Shown here: in pieces, positions 27,829 to 36,376 of the stretch
How positions within the stretch are numbered: the first letter of the stretch is position 1
How the letters are laid out: each line of letters starts with the position of its first letter
Source of the DNA: Cryptosporangium minutisporangium
GTDB lineage: Bacteria > Actinomycetota > Actinomycetes > Mycobacteriales > Cryptosporangiaceae
Reading direction: 5' to 3'
NCBI RefSeq assembly: GCF_039536245.1
Contig: NZ_BAAAYN010000070.1
Location: forward strand, 42,221 to 106,220
DNA: 64,000 bases
Program-made: the position numbers and the translations under genes
Notes under the pieces: model-generated
Told to the model about the DNA's origin: nothing
The model's database searches: none
Seen by the model: only the letters and a program-made list of their open reading frames with translations

Positions 27829-28329
27829 TCATCGCAGGCCGGATACGGTGCCGGTCACCGCACCCGACCACCGCGCGGCGTAATTCGCGATCACGGAGCT
27901 CTCGGTGTAGGTGGAGTCGATCAAGTACAGACCCGGCGTCGGGCAGGACGCGCCGAGCTCGACGAGCACCGGCTTGAGCAGCAGGTCGGGCGCCATCGCG
28001 TGGCCGGGGCCGGCACCGAGCATCACCGGCACCGCGACCACACCGGCCAGGCCCTCGGCGGTGGCGAACTGGTCGAGGAACAGTTTGAGCACGCCGGTGT
28101 AGGTGGCCTTGAACGTGGGGCTGGCGATCACGGCGAGCTCCGCCGACCGCACCGACTCCACCGCCGCCGCGACGCCGGCGTCACCCCAGCCGAGCAAGCC
28201 GGCGCCGAGCGTGACGACGTCCACGACGACGTCCGGCTCCTGGCCGGTCAGTTCCCGGGCGACCCGGGTCGCCGCGTCGAGCGTCCGCGACTGCGGCTTC
28301 GGATTGCCCGCGACAACCGCCACCTTCAT
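27829..28329 (-). CDS. NADPH-dependent FMN reductase
   Basis: 166-residue flavodoxin-fold reductase. It begins VAVVAGNPKPQSRTLDAA, the FMN phosphate-binding loop, followed by VIASPTFKATYTGVLKLFLDQ, where FMN isoalloxazine contacts are made, and AVPVMLGAGPGHA. It resembles the MsuE/SsuE group that feed FMNH2-dependent sulfonate or similar monooxygenases. First gene of a two-gene operon with the split-barrel reductase. Two types of reductase side by side suggest redundant flavin supply to an oxygenase elsewhere. Confidence 0.85.
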   Translation of the reverse strand: MKVAVVAGNPKPQSRTLDAATRVARELTGQEPDVVVDVVTLGAGLLGWGDAGVAAAVESVRSAELAVIASPTFKATYTGVLKLFLDQFATAEGLAGVVAVPVMLGAGPGHAMAPDLLLKPVLVELGASCPTPGLYLIDSTYTESSVIANYAARWSGAVTGTVSGLR

Positions 28330-28547
28330 GCACGTCTCCCTACCGCGCTGCCCTACCGACGACCGGTCGGTTGGGCGACGGCCGTGCGCCGTCCCCCCAT
28401 CGGTACCCGATCGACCGGGCTCCGTGGGTTACGTGGCCTCGACACTTCTGCGAGGTTCGTCATGACGTGCGGGCCGGTGGGACTGCGCAGTGCGGTCTGA
28501 GTACTAGGACTCACGACGGGCGAACCGCCGCGAGCGATGCTGACGGC

Positions 28548-28844
28548 ATGCGAATTCTTCGTCTCGCCTTCGACAACTGGTTCTCCCGCGCCTACCTGGC
28601 CGGGGTCGCGGTCGTCACCGCGTTGGTCACCGTCAGCCTGGTCACCTGGGACCAGCCGGACGCCAACCTGGCGGGTATCTGGGTCATCCTGGTGACGCTG
28701 CCGTTCTCGTTGCTCGGCATAGTGGCCACGGACTCCGCGGCCGGACCGGCCGTGCTGATGGCCGCCGTCGTCCTCGGAGCCGTGATCAACGCGACCGCGA
28801 TCGGCGGCCTGGTCGCCCTGGTCCGCCGCCGCCCCGCACGCTGA
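28548..28844 (+). CDS. Small SCO4225-like membrane protein
   Basis: 98-residue protein with three hydrophobic segments: YLAGVAVVTALVTVSLVTW, LAGIWVILVTLPFSLLGIV and VLMAAVVLGAVINATAIGGLV. The start MRILRLAFDNWFSRAYL and the spacing of WDQPDANLAGIW recall the SCO4225 family of small actinobacterial membrane proteins. ATG 28548 is the only sensible start. It is alone on the plus strand, convergent with whiA, with a hairpin between them. Function unknown. Confidence 0.65.
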   Translation: MRILRLAFDNWFSRAYLAGVAVVTALVTVSLVTWDQPDANLAGIWVILVTLPFSLLGIVATDSAAGPAVLMAAVVLGAVINATAIGGLVALVRRRPAR

Positions 28845-28867
28845 CCCGCGGGCCTTCCGGCCGGCGC

Positions 28868-28894
28868 GGGCGCGCCGGCGAACCCGGCGCGCCC
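28868..28894. terminator. Bidirectional hairpin between small membrane protein and whiA
   Basis: Perfect 11-bp arms at 28868-28878 and 28884-28894 around a five-base loop. Further pairing beyond a small bulge extends the stem. Placed between two convergent stops. Confidence 0.72.
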
Positions 28895-28917
28895 GCCGGC
28901 CTGCTGGCCCCAGTGGC

Positions 28918-29898
28918 CTACGGCGCGAGCATCTCCGGCGTCACGCTGGCCTCGGTGTCCGGGATACCGGTGTCGTGCGCACGCTTGTCGGCCAGCGCGA
29001 GCAGCCGCCGGATCCGGCCGGCCACCGCGTCCTTGGTCAGCGGCGGGTCGGCCAGCGACCCGAGCTCTTCCAGCGACGCCTGGCCGTGCGCCAGCCGCAA
29101 CCGCCCGGCGGCCAGGAGGTGCTCCGGAGCGTCGCCGCCCAGGATCTCCATCGCCCGCTCCACGCGGGCACCCGCGGCGACCGCCGCCCGCGCCGACCGC
29201 CGCAGGTTCGCGTCGTCGAAGTTCGCGAGCCGGTTCGCGGTGGCCCGCACCTCGCGCCGCATCCGCCGCTCCTCCCACGCCAGCACGCTCGCGTGGGCAC
29301 CGATCCGGGTGAGCAGCGCACCGATCGCGTCGCCGTCCCGGACGACGACCCGGTCGACGCCGCGAACCTCCCGCGCCTTGGCGGTGACGCCGATCCGCCG
29401 TGCCGCACCCACCAGCGCCAAGGCCGCTTCCGGACCGGGGCAGGTGATCTCCAGCGCCGCCGAGCGTCCGGGCTCGGTGAGCGAGCCGTGGGCCAGGAAC
29501 GCTCCGCGCCACGCCGCTTCGGAGCAGCACGCCGCCGCAGACACGACCTGCGGCGGCAGCCCGCGCACCGGCCGCCCCCGGACGTCCAGCAATCCGGTCT
29601 GCCGCGCCAGCGAGTCACCCTCACGGACCACCCGCACGATGTAGCGGCTGGTCTTGCGCAGGCCGCCCGCGGTGAGCACGTGCACCTCGCTGCCGTGCCC
29701 GTAAACCTCGGCGATGCTCTGCCGCAGTCGGCGCGCCGCGTTGCCGGTGTCGAGTTCCGCTTCGACCACGACCCGCCCCGCGACGATGTGCAGACCGCCG
29801 GCGAACCGGAGTAGCGCCGCCATCTCGGATTTACGGCAACAGGGTTTGGTGACCGCGACCCGGCTCAACTCGTCCTTCACCGCGGCCGTCATCGCCAT
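28918..29898 (-). CDS. whiA: DNA-binding developmental regulator WhiA
   Basis: 326-residue regulator needed with WhiB for sporulation septation in Streptomyces and conserved throughout Gram-positive bacteria. The N-terminal part ([14 protein letters not shown] ... [18 protein letters not shown]) is a degenerate LAGLIDADG homing-endonuclease fold. The C-terminal part contains the WhiA helix-turn-helix ([26 protein letters not shown], written here with position 285-310 as its core). ATG 29898 is chosen by family length. It follows yvcK in the conserved uvrC-rapZ-yvcK-whiA order. Confidence 0.95.
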   Translation of the reverse strand: MAMTAAVKDELSRVAVTKPCCRKSEMAALLRFAGGLHIVAGRVVVEAELDTGNAARRLRQSIAEVYGHGSEVHVLTAGGLRKTSRYIVRVVREGDSLARQTGLLDVRGRPVRGLPPQVVSAAACCSEAAWRGAFLAHGSLTEPGRSAALEITCPGPEAALALVGAARRIGVTAKAREVRGVDRVVVRDGDAIGALLTRIGAHASVLAWEERRMRREVRATANRLANFDDANLRRSARAAVAAGARVERAMEILGGDAPEHLLAAGRLRLAHGQASLEELGSLADPPLTKDAVAGRIRRLLALADKRAHDTGIPDTEASVTPEMLAP

Positions 29899-29971
29899 CG
29901 CGCTGCTCCAGTCGTCTCGCTCTGCCCCCGTTACGGCACGCCGGGCTCTGCACCCACCCGTCACCGGCGTT

Positions 29972-30913
29972 TCAACCGGTGCCGAGCACTCCGCGTAGTG
30001 CGGCGGCGAGAGCCTGCTGATCGTGCCGCGGACTCCCGTCGGACGCCGCTACCGGCGCCACAACCAGACGTCCCCCCAGGGATTCTGCCGCACGGGACAG
30101 ACCGGTGTGGTCCCCAACGATGTGTGGATCTGCCAGCACGACGTCTACCTTCAACGCCGGAGCGTGTTCGGCCAGCGCGTGGAGATGCCCTTCGAACGGC
30201 ATTCCCTTGGTCTCACCGTCCGTGCTGAGGTTCAGCACGAGGATCCGGCGGGCCGGCGAGCTGACGATCGCGTTCGCGAGATCGGGCACCAGGAAGTGCG
30301 GCAACACGCTGGTGAACCAGGAGCCGGGGCCGAGAACCAACGCATCGGCCATCGCCACCGCCTCGACCGCCTCCGGGCAGGCCGGCGCATCCGCCGGGTT
30401 GACCCGGACCCGGCGCACCTGCCCGCGCGTCGTGGCCACCTCGTGCTGGCCGTGGATCGTCACGACGTTGCCCAGTGCACCGGCGACGTCGGCCTCGATG
30501 TCCAGCGGCTGGGCCGCCATCGGCAGCACCCGGCCCCGGCAGCCCAAAACGCGGGCCGCGTGGTCCAGCGCGGGGATCGTGCCGCCGAGGATGTCGGTGA
30601 GGCCGGCCAGGATCAGGTTGCCGATCGCGTGACCACCGAGGTCGCCGCCGCCGGGGAAGCGGTGCTGGAACACCGCGGCGGTCACCGGATCGGCGGGGTT
30701 CGCCAGCGCCACCAGTGCCTGGCGGAGGTCACCGGGCGGAATCCCGCCGAACTCCCGCCGCAGCCGACCGCTGGAGCCGCCGTCGTCGGCGACCGTGACC
30801 ACGGCGGTCGGGTCGATCCCCAGCAGACACAAGGCCTTGAGCGAGGCGAACAGCCCGTGCCCGCCTCCGAAGGCCACCACCCGCGGAGGTCGCTCGGTGT
30901 CCCAACCGATCAC
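29972..30913 (-). CDS. yvcK: YvcK/CuvA family gluconeogenesis and cell-wall factor
   Basis: 313-residue protein of the UPF0052/CofD-like family, binding UDP-sugars and needed for normal growth on gluconeogenic carbon and for cell wall regulation. Visible are [34 protein letters not shown] and [14 protein letters not shown]. The start is GTG 30913. An intergenic palindromic element (copy B) lies 18 bases upstream of it. The 74-bp gap before whiA has no visible promoter, so co-transcription is likely. Confidence 0.93.
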   Translation of the reverse strand: MIGWDTERPPRVVAFGGGHGLFASLKALCLLGIDPTAVVTVADDGGSSGRLRREFGGIPPGDLRQALVALANPADPVTAAVFQHRFPGGGDLGGHAIGNLILAGLTDILGGTIPALDHAARVLGCRGRVLPMAAQPLDIEADVAGALGNVVTIHGQHEVATTRGQVRRVRVNPADAPACPEAVEAVAMADALVLGPGSWFTSVLPHFLVPDLANAIVSSPARRILVLNLSTDGETKGMPFEGHLHALAEHAPALKVDVVLADPHIVGDHTGLSRAAESLGGRLVVAPVAASDGSPRHDQQALAAALRGVLGTG

Positions 30914-30930
30914 GCCTCTCGCCTTCCCAC

Positions 30931-31004
30931 GGAATTCTTTTCGACCGACCCCTGCGCAGGTCGCTCAGCCTGCCGCCGGGATACGGGAGGTGGAGAAGAG
31001 TTCA
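30931..31004. repeat. Palindromic element copy B, between yvcK and rapZ
   Basis: 74 bp: left end GGAATTCTTTTCGACCGA, right end GGTGGAGAAGAGTTCA. It is three bases longer than copies A and C, so the open frame is kept; conceptual translation still gives NSFRPTP, QPA and EVEKSS. Here it lies in an intergenic gap of 234 bp and belongs to no annotated protein. On the minus strand it is immediately upstream of yvcK. The remainder of the gap (31005-31147) shows nothing else recognisable. Confidence 0.8.
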
Positions 31005-31147
31005 CTGCCGTCCGCCCCTCTGCCGCACGCTGCCATCCGGACACCGCACGTCCGCATTGACATGCTCTGCGCCGTAGATGCCCCGCACTGCATGGATCGA
31101 CTGCAACGCGTGGCGGAGGCGGACGGTACCGTGCCTCGCGGCGGCCG

Positions 31148-32071
31148 TCACTCCCGGCCCAGGTCCCGGTGGCTCACAGTGGTGGGGATACCCCGGGCTT
31201 CCAGTCTCGACGCCAACGCGATCGCGCTGGCGACGCTCCGGTGCTTACCGCCCGTGCACCCCACCGCGATCGTGAGGTAACGCTTACCCTCCCGTTTGTA
31301 CCCGTCGGTGGCCATCGCGACGACAGCCGCGTACTGATCGAGGAACTCCACGGCGCCCGGCTGCGCCATCACGTAGTCGCTGACCGCCTCGTCCTTACCG
31401 CTGAACGGCCGCAACTCCGGAACCCAGTGCGGGTTGGGCAACCAGCGCATGTCGACGACGAGATCCGCGTCGGCGGGCAGCCCGTACTTGAAGCCGAAGG
31501 AGAGCGTGGTCACGTGCAGCGTCTGCTCGGGGGTGACGAACAGTTCCTCGATCCGGCCGCGGAGCTGGTTGCCGTTGAGCAGGCTGGTGTCGATGATCAC
31601 ATCGGAGACCTCGCGCGCGTTCGCCAGTAGCACCCGCTCTGCCGCGATGCCGTCGGCGAGCCGCCCGTCACCCTGCAGCGGATGCGGACGCCGCACGCTC
31701 TCGAAGCGGCGGATCAGCACGTCGTCGGACGCGTCGACGAACACGACGCGGGGATTGAAGCCGCGCACCCGCAGATCGGCGACCGCGCCGAGCAGGTCGG
31801 TGGAGAACGCCCGGCTCCGGACGTCGAGCGTCATCGCGGTGCGGCGACCCGCGCCCCCGGACGCGAACGCCAGCTCGGCCATCGTCACCATCAGCGTCTG
31901 CGGGAGGTTGTCGACGACGTAATAGCCGACGTTCTCCAGCGCCCTGGCCACCGTGCTCCGCCCGGCCCCGGACAGGCCGGTCACTACGACGAGATCCATT
32001 TCGGCCCGTGCCGCGGCGATGCCGTCGACGTCCGACAGGTCGTCCGCGTCCGACCGCTCCCCGATCGTCAT
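31148..32071 (-). CDS. rapZ: RNase adapter / nucleotide-binding protein RapZ
   Basis: 307-residue P-loop protein. In E. coli RapZ binds a small RNA controlling glucosamine-6-phosphate synthase; in Gram-positives (YvcJ) the target is less clear. Walker A is GLSGAGRST at residues 32-40, [12 protein letters not shown] follows, and the C-terminal domain shows [18 protein letters not shown] and [13 protein letters not shown]. The ATG overlaps the uvrC stop (ATGA). Part of the uvrC-rapZ-yvcK-whiA cluster. Confidence 0.95.
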   Translation of the reverse strand: MTIGERSDADDLSDVDGIAAARAEMDLVVVTGLSGAGRSTVARALENVGYYVVDNLPQTLMVTMAELAFASGGAGRRTAMTLDVRSRAFSTDLLGAVADLRVRGFNPRVVFVDASDDVLIRRFESVRRPHPLQGDGRLADGIAAERVLLANAREVSDVIIDTSLLNGNQLRGRIEELFVTPEQTLHVTTLSFGFKYGLPADADLVVDMRWLPNPHWVPELRPFSGKDEAVSDYVMAQPGAVEFLDQYAAVVAMATDGYKREGKRYLTIAVGCTGGKHRSVASAIALASRLEARGIPTTVSHRDLGRE

Positions 32072-34401
32072 CGGTGCTCGTGTCCCCCCGCTCGGAGGGC
32101 GGCGGCAAGGCCGTCCGCCCCGTCTCCGGCTGTGCTCGTGGGTTGCCCGCTGGTTGGTGCTGCGGGTCCGCCGGCCGCCGATGGTGCCGCTGGTACGCCC
32201 GGTTCGCTCGCTATCCCTGATTCTGCTGCGCTAACAGCGGGTTGTGCAGCCCTCGTGGCCGACTTTCCGGACGCCTCCCGCCGATCGGACGCCGGCTGCT
32301 GCCCGGACGACTCCGGCGCGGTGCGGGCCGCGGGCACCACGTCGCCGGCTCCTGCGCCGGGACTGACGTCACCGGCCAGGGCCGCCACGATCGCCTCGGC
32401 CGTGCGTCGGCCGATGCCGGGCACCGTGACCAGCTCGTCGGCCGACGCCTGCCGCAGCCGCTTGAGCGACCCGAACTGCCGCAGCAGCGCCTTCCGCCGC
32501 GCTTCCCCGAGCCCCGGGACGTCGTCCAGCGCGGACTCGGTCATCCGCTTCGACCGCTTCTGCCGGTGATAGGTGATTGCGAACCGGTGTGCCTCGTCCC
32601 GGACGCGCTGCAGCAAGTACAACCCCTCGCTGGTGCGCGGCAGCACGAGCGGGAAGTCGTCGCCCGGCAGCCAGACCTCCTCCAGCCGCTTCGCCAGCCC
32701 GCAGAGCGCCACGTCGTCGATGCCGAGTTCGGCCAGCACGCGCGCGGCGGCCGCCACTTGGGGCGCACCACCGTCGACCACGACCAGATTCGGCGGGTAG
32801 GCGAACTTCCGCGGACGGCCGGTGGTCGGGTCGATGCCGACCGGCACTCCCCGATCGGGCTGCCGTTCACCCGGGACCTCGGCCGGGGTGGTCGCATCCG
32901 CGGCCACGACCTGGACCTGGCCGGCGAGGGAGTCGGCCTCCCCGGGCTCGGCGTCCGGGGTCGAGGCCTCGGGCACCAGGTCGCCGGTCTCGGCATGAGC
33001 GTCCAGGTACCGGTTGAACCGGCGACGCAGCACCTGGGCGAGCGCGGCCGTGTCGTCCGGCGGCCCGTCCGGGCCGGAGCGCACCGCGAACCGGCGGTAC
33101 TCCGACTTGCGAGCCAGCCCGTCCTCGAACACCACCATGCTGCCGACGATGTCGGTGCCGCTGACGTGGGAGATGTCGTAACACTCGATCCGTAGCGGCG
33201 CCTCGTCGAGCAGCAGTGCGTCCTGGATCTCTTGGAGCGCCTTCGACCGAGCGGTGAGGTCGCTGGCCCGCTTGAGCTTGTGCTGCACGAAGGCCTGCTC
33301 GGCGTTGCGCTTGACGGTCTCCATCAGCGTCTTCTTGTCGCCACGCTGGGGGACCCGGAGCGCGACCCGGCTGCCCCGCAGCTCGGAGAGCAGATCCTCG
33401 ACGACGGGGGCGTCGGTCGGCAGCTCCGGGACCAGCACCTCCTTCGGCACCGCCTCGCTCGCGTCGTCGCCGCCGTAGATCTGCAGGCAGAACTGTTCGA
33501 CCAGGTCGCCCACGCCGAGGTCTTCGACCTTCTCGACCACCCAGCCGCGCTGGCCCCGGACCCGGCCACCGCGGACGTGGAAGACCTGGACAGCGGCCTC
33601 GAGCCCGTCGTCGGCGAACGCGATGACGTCGGCGTCGGTGCCGTCACCGAAGACGACGGCCTGCTTCTCCATCGCCCGCCGTAGCGCACCGATGTCGTCC
33701 CGGAGCCGGGCCGCCCGCTCGAACTCCAGCTCGGTGCTGGCCTGCTGCATCTCCCGTTCGAGGCGGCGGAGCATCTGGTCGGTCTTGCCGGCCATGAAGT
33801 CGCAGAAGTCCTCGACGATCTCCCGGTGCTCCTCGGCGGAGACCCGGCCGACGCACGGCGCGGAGCACTTGTCGATGTAGCCGAGCAGGCACGGCCGCCC
33901 GATCTGCCCCGCCCGCTTGAACACACCGCTCGAGCAGGTGCGCGCCGGGAACACCCGGAGCAGCAGGTCGAGGGTTTCGCGGATCGCCCAGGCGTGGGCG
34001 TACGGCCCGAAGTACCGCACACCTTTCTTCTTCGGGCCCCGCATCACCCGCAGCTGGGGGTACTCCTCGTAGAGGGTGACCGCCAGGCTCGGGTAGCTCT
34101 TGTCGTCGCGGTACCGGACGTTGAAGCGCGGGTCGTACTCCTTGATCCAGGAGTACTCCAGCTGCAGCGCCTCCACCTCCGTGCTGACCACTACCCAGTC
34201 GACCTTGGCCGCGGTGGTCACCATCTGGTAGGTACGCGGATGGAGGCCGGCCGGATCGGCGAAGTAGGAGTTCAGACGGTTGCGGAGGTTCTTCGCTTTC
34301 CCGACGTAGATGACCGTGCCGCGAGAATCCCGGAAACGGTAGACACCAGGAGACTCCGGGATCGTCCCCGGAGATGGGCGGTACGTGGACGGGTCGGGCA
34401 C
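32068..34401 (-). CDS. uvrC: Excinuclease ABC subunit C
   Basis: 777 residues. Makes both incisions in nucleotide excision repair. The GIY-YIG nuclease is at about 15-95 ([20 protein letters not shown]), a cysteine cluster follows at about 150-180, and the UVR motif for UvrB binding is near 220. The RNase H-like nuclease has [21 protein letters not shown] near 405, and the helix-hairpin-helix pair lies near 620-680. It is longer than usual because of a 60-residue Asp/Glu/Pro insert (about 475-535) and an 80-residue Ala/Pro/Ser tail after the HhH. GTG 34401 is the first start that leaves the nuclease intact. Upstream, the same frame runs into a 24-bp tandem repeat. Confidence 0.93.
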   Translation of the reverse strand: MPDPSTYRPSPGTIPESPGVYRFRDSRGTVIYVGKAKNLRNRLNSYFADPAGLHPRTYQMVTTAAKVDWVVVSTEVEALQLEYSWIKEYDPRFNVRYRDDKSYPSLAVTLYEEYPQLRVMRGPKKKGVRYFGPYAHAWAIRETLDLLLRVFPARTCSSGVFKRAGQIGRPCLLGYIDKCSAPCVGRVSAEEHREIVEDFCDFMAGKTDQMLRRLEREMQQASTELEFERAARLRDDIGALRRAMEKQAVVFGDGTDADVIAFADDGLEAAVQVFHVRGGRVRGQRGWVVEKVEDLGVGDLVEQFCLQIYGGDDASEAVPKEVLVPELPTDAPVVEDLLSELRGSRVALRVPQRGDKKTLMETVKRNAEQAFVQHKLKRASDLTARSKALQEIQDALLLDEAPLRIECYDISHVSGTDIVGSMVVFEDGLARKSEYRRFAVRSGPDGPPDDTAALAQVLRRRFNRYLDAHAETGDLVPEASTPDAEPGEADSLAGQVQVVAADATTPAEVPGERQPDRGVPVGIDPTTGRPRKFAYPPNLVVVDGGAPQVAAAARVLAELGIDDVALCGLAKRLEEVWLPGDDFPLVLPRTSEGLYLLQRVRDEAHRFAITYHRQKRSKRMTESALDDVPGLGEARRKALLRQFGSLKRLRQASADELVTVPGIGRRTAEAIVAALAGDVSPGAGAGDVVPAARTAPESSGQQPASDRREASGKSATRAAQPAVSAAESGIASEPGVPAAPSAAGGPAAPTSGQPTSTAGDGADGLAAALRAGGHEHR

Positions 34402-34435
34402 GGTGGAAAGCCTAGTCGGCCGTGCCGACACTTTC

Positions 34436-34531
34436 GCGAAGCGAACAGGCGGTGCGGTCGCGAAGCGAACAGGCGGTGCGGTCGCGAAGCGAACAGGCGG
34501 TGCGGTCGCGAAGCGAACAGGCGGTGCGGTC
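34436..34531. repeat. Four perfect copies of a 24-bp tandem repeat upstream of uvrC
   Basis: Units at 34436-34459, 34460-34483, 34484-34507 and 34508-34531 are identical. Each contains GCGAAGCGAACAGGCGG. A degenerate fifth begins at 34532 with GCGAGGCCAAC. The array starts 34 bases upstream of the uvrC start and is open in several frames because the unit is eight codons long. The rest of the interval 34402-34766 shows no gene. Confidence 0.9.
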
Positions 34532-34766
34532 GCGAGGCCAACGAGGGTCACTGGATCGTCCCAATACCGCTTTTCGGCCGGTCCCACTGTCAGACATACG
34601 ACAAGACACGGCATCATGGGGCGCCAGATGCCCAATGACGCCCCAGCGGCACTCCATGGGCCGAGCAGGACTTCGAACGAACGTCGATGACGCGAACACG
34701 GAACGAGGCGACCGGGAAGATGCAGGCCGGGGACACAGCAGGGCGAACCGACGGCGGGGGGCGGCG

Positions 34767-35456
34767 ATGACCGTACCGGCGAGCCCGCAGGCGGACGACC
34801 CGTTGGCCGGTGTCGACCTGTTCGCCGGGCTGGCGCCCGCGGTACGCAGCCGGGTGGCCGCCGCTGCGGTGCCCCGCAGCTACCGGCGGGGCCAGCTGCT
34901 GTTCCTCGAGAAGGACCCGGGCGACTCGCTGATCATGGTGCGCCGGGGCGCGGTCTCGGTGTTCCGCACGGCGCCGACCGGCGACCGGGCGCTGCTCTAC
35001 GTCGTCCGGCCGCCCGGCGTCCTGGGTGAGTTGTCGCTGCTCGACGGCGGCACGCGGTCCGCGTCGGCGGAGGCGCTCGAGGAGACGCACGTGCTCGCGC
35101 TCTCCCGCGGAGCGTTCCTGGAGCTGGTGCGGACCCAGCCACCGATCCTGGACGGCGTGATGCGGTCGTTCGGAGCGCTGATCCGGCGCCTGACCGATCA
35201 GACGTCCGACCACATCTTCCTCGACCTGCCCGGACGCGTGGCGAAGACGTTGATCCGGCTGGTCGGCGACAACCGCTCGCCGGTCGTGACGATCGACCTG
35301 AACCAGACCCAGCTGGCCGAGATGGCCGGTGGGTCGCGCCAGAGCGTCAACCAGGCGCTGGGGACGTTCGCGACCCGCGGCTGGCTCCACACCGAGGGAC
35401 GCAAGATCGTCGTCACGGACATCCCCGCCCTCCGCCGCCGCGCCGGCATGACGTAA
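34767..35456 (+). CDS. Crp/Fnr family transcriptional regulator
   Basis: 229-residue regulator. The N-terminal cyclic-nucleotide-binding jelly roll covers about 15-135 ([16 protein letters not shown], then [19 protein letters not shown]). A long dimerisation helix and a winged helix-turn-helix follow (about 175-215, [19 protein letters not shown]). The phosphate-binding cassette [14 protein letters not shown] resembles Crp proteins that bind cAMP, although the key Arg-Ser pair is only partly kept. No [4Fe-4S] cysteines as in Fnr. The start ATG 34767 has GGGGGGCGG in front. Divergent from uvrC. Its targets cannot be told. Confidence 0.9.
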   Translation: MTVPASPQADDPLAGVDLFAGLAPAVRSRVAAAAVPRSYRRGQLLFLEKDPGDSLIMVRRGAVSVFRTAPTGDRALLYVVRPPGVLGELSLLDGGTRSASAEALEETHVLALSRGAFLELVRTQPPILDGVMRSFGALIRRLTDQTSDHIFLDLPGRVAKTLIRLVGDNRSPVVTIDLNQTQLAEMAGGSRQSVNQALGTFATRGWLHTEGRKIVVTDIPALRRRAGMT

Positions 35457-35650
35457 ATCGGGCGGCCTGGACACGGTCACCCGCCGTACCAAGTACAACT
35501 ACGCGCGCCTAGCGGCGTTTGAACAGCATCCGCGGCCAGTGGATGCTGGCCTATGGTTGTCGCGCCTTCGGGTGGCGCGCGGAGTCGTTGTCGCGCCTCC
35601 CGGGCTATGGCACGGGTATCGCGACATTCATCGCGCAAGGCGTCCGGAGA

Positions 35651-35745
35651 GCGCGACACCCATCGCGCTGGCACCCGGAGGGCGTGACTTTCATGTCGCC
35701 GGGCACCCGGGAAGCGCAACAACCACGTCGCCGGGCACCCAGGAA
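35651..35745. repeat. Three degenerate 31-32-bp tandem units
   Basis: Units 35651-35681, 35682-35713 and 35714-35745. The last two are alike at roughly 26 of 32 positions, with CGTCGCCGGGCACCC or similar in each. Weaker copies precede (from about 35614) and follow. Confidence 0.65.
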
Positions 35746-35951
35746 GCGCAACATCTGACCTGGAGCCCGGCGAGCGCGGGCCGACGCCCGAGGGGCCCGC
35801 GATCAGGAGCCTCCCCTGATCCGCGGCGCCGTTCGAACAAGCAACTACGCGCGGTGGGTGCCGTCCGCGAACGTGAATCTGGACGGCACATGGTCACGTT
35901 GGGTCATCAACTCACTCACATGTGACCCAATTCTCAGTATCATCGGTAACG

Positions 35952-36116
35952 ATGACACCGGTGCACACGAGCTCGTCGAGTTGTGTCTCGGGAACGCGGA
36001 CGGTCGACCCCGCCGGATGGCCGATCCCCGTGGAATCGGTCCATGCGGTCCGCAAGGTCACGGTGACCATACTCGACATTCCGGGCATTACGGGATTTCG
36101 CCTCCCACCAGGCTAG
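35952..36116 (+). CDS. Possible 54-residue open frame, unrecognised
   Basis: ATG 35952 opens 54 codons ending in VTVTILDIPGITGFRLPPG. About a quarter of the codons end in A or T, far more than in neighbouring genes, so it is either not a gene or recently acquired. No ribosome-binding site is convincing. No family was recognised. Confidence 0.2.
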   Translation: MTPVHTSSSSCVSGTRTVDPAGWPIPVESVHAVRKVTVTILDIPGITGFRLPPG

Positions 36117-36376
36117 GAACACTGTCGGCCTGGTACTCCGGACGCGCCGGACCCCACCGCTCAAGTCGCCACACACCGTAGTCGGGCCTCATCCGGACGT
36201 GTCAGCGAACCGTCCGGTAGACGACTGAGAAAGCCGCCGACCGGATGAATATTGCCCGGATGGGTGGCTCCTAGCCATCCTCGCTGAGACGATTCACAGC
36301 AAATAGCCGACACTAGGTCCGAGCACGTGAGCGGGGTGAACGTCCCATCGACACGCACTGTGCACGCTGCGCCGCG

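Larger units (their letters stand above)
35457..36376. other. Gene-poor 920-bp stretch with degenerate repeats
   Basis: No well-supported gene. It holds a 33-bp segment (35497-35529) resembling 10283-10315, a run of degenerate 31-32-bp units (clearest 35651-35681, 35682-35713 and 35714-35745, sharing GCGyxACxxxCATGTCGC-like and GGGCACCCGGGAA parts) and the start of another family at 35758 (ACCTGGAGCCCG, as at 6364). From about 35870 to 36300 the sequence is visibly less GC-rich. A 54-codon open frame (35952-36116) is the only candidate gene. Confidence 0.6.

Noticed and set aside
31057..31074. TTGACA followed by TAGATG as a plus-strand promoter upstream of rapZ
   Set aside because: The spacing is only about 12 bases and no plus-strand gene follows.
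34436..34531. Possible CRISPR array
   Set aside because: The 24-bp units are contiguous with no spacers and no cas genes are present.
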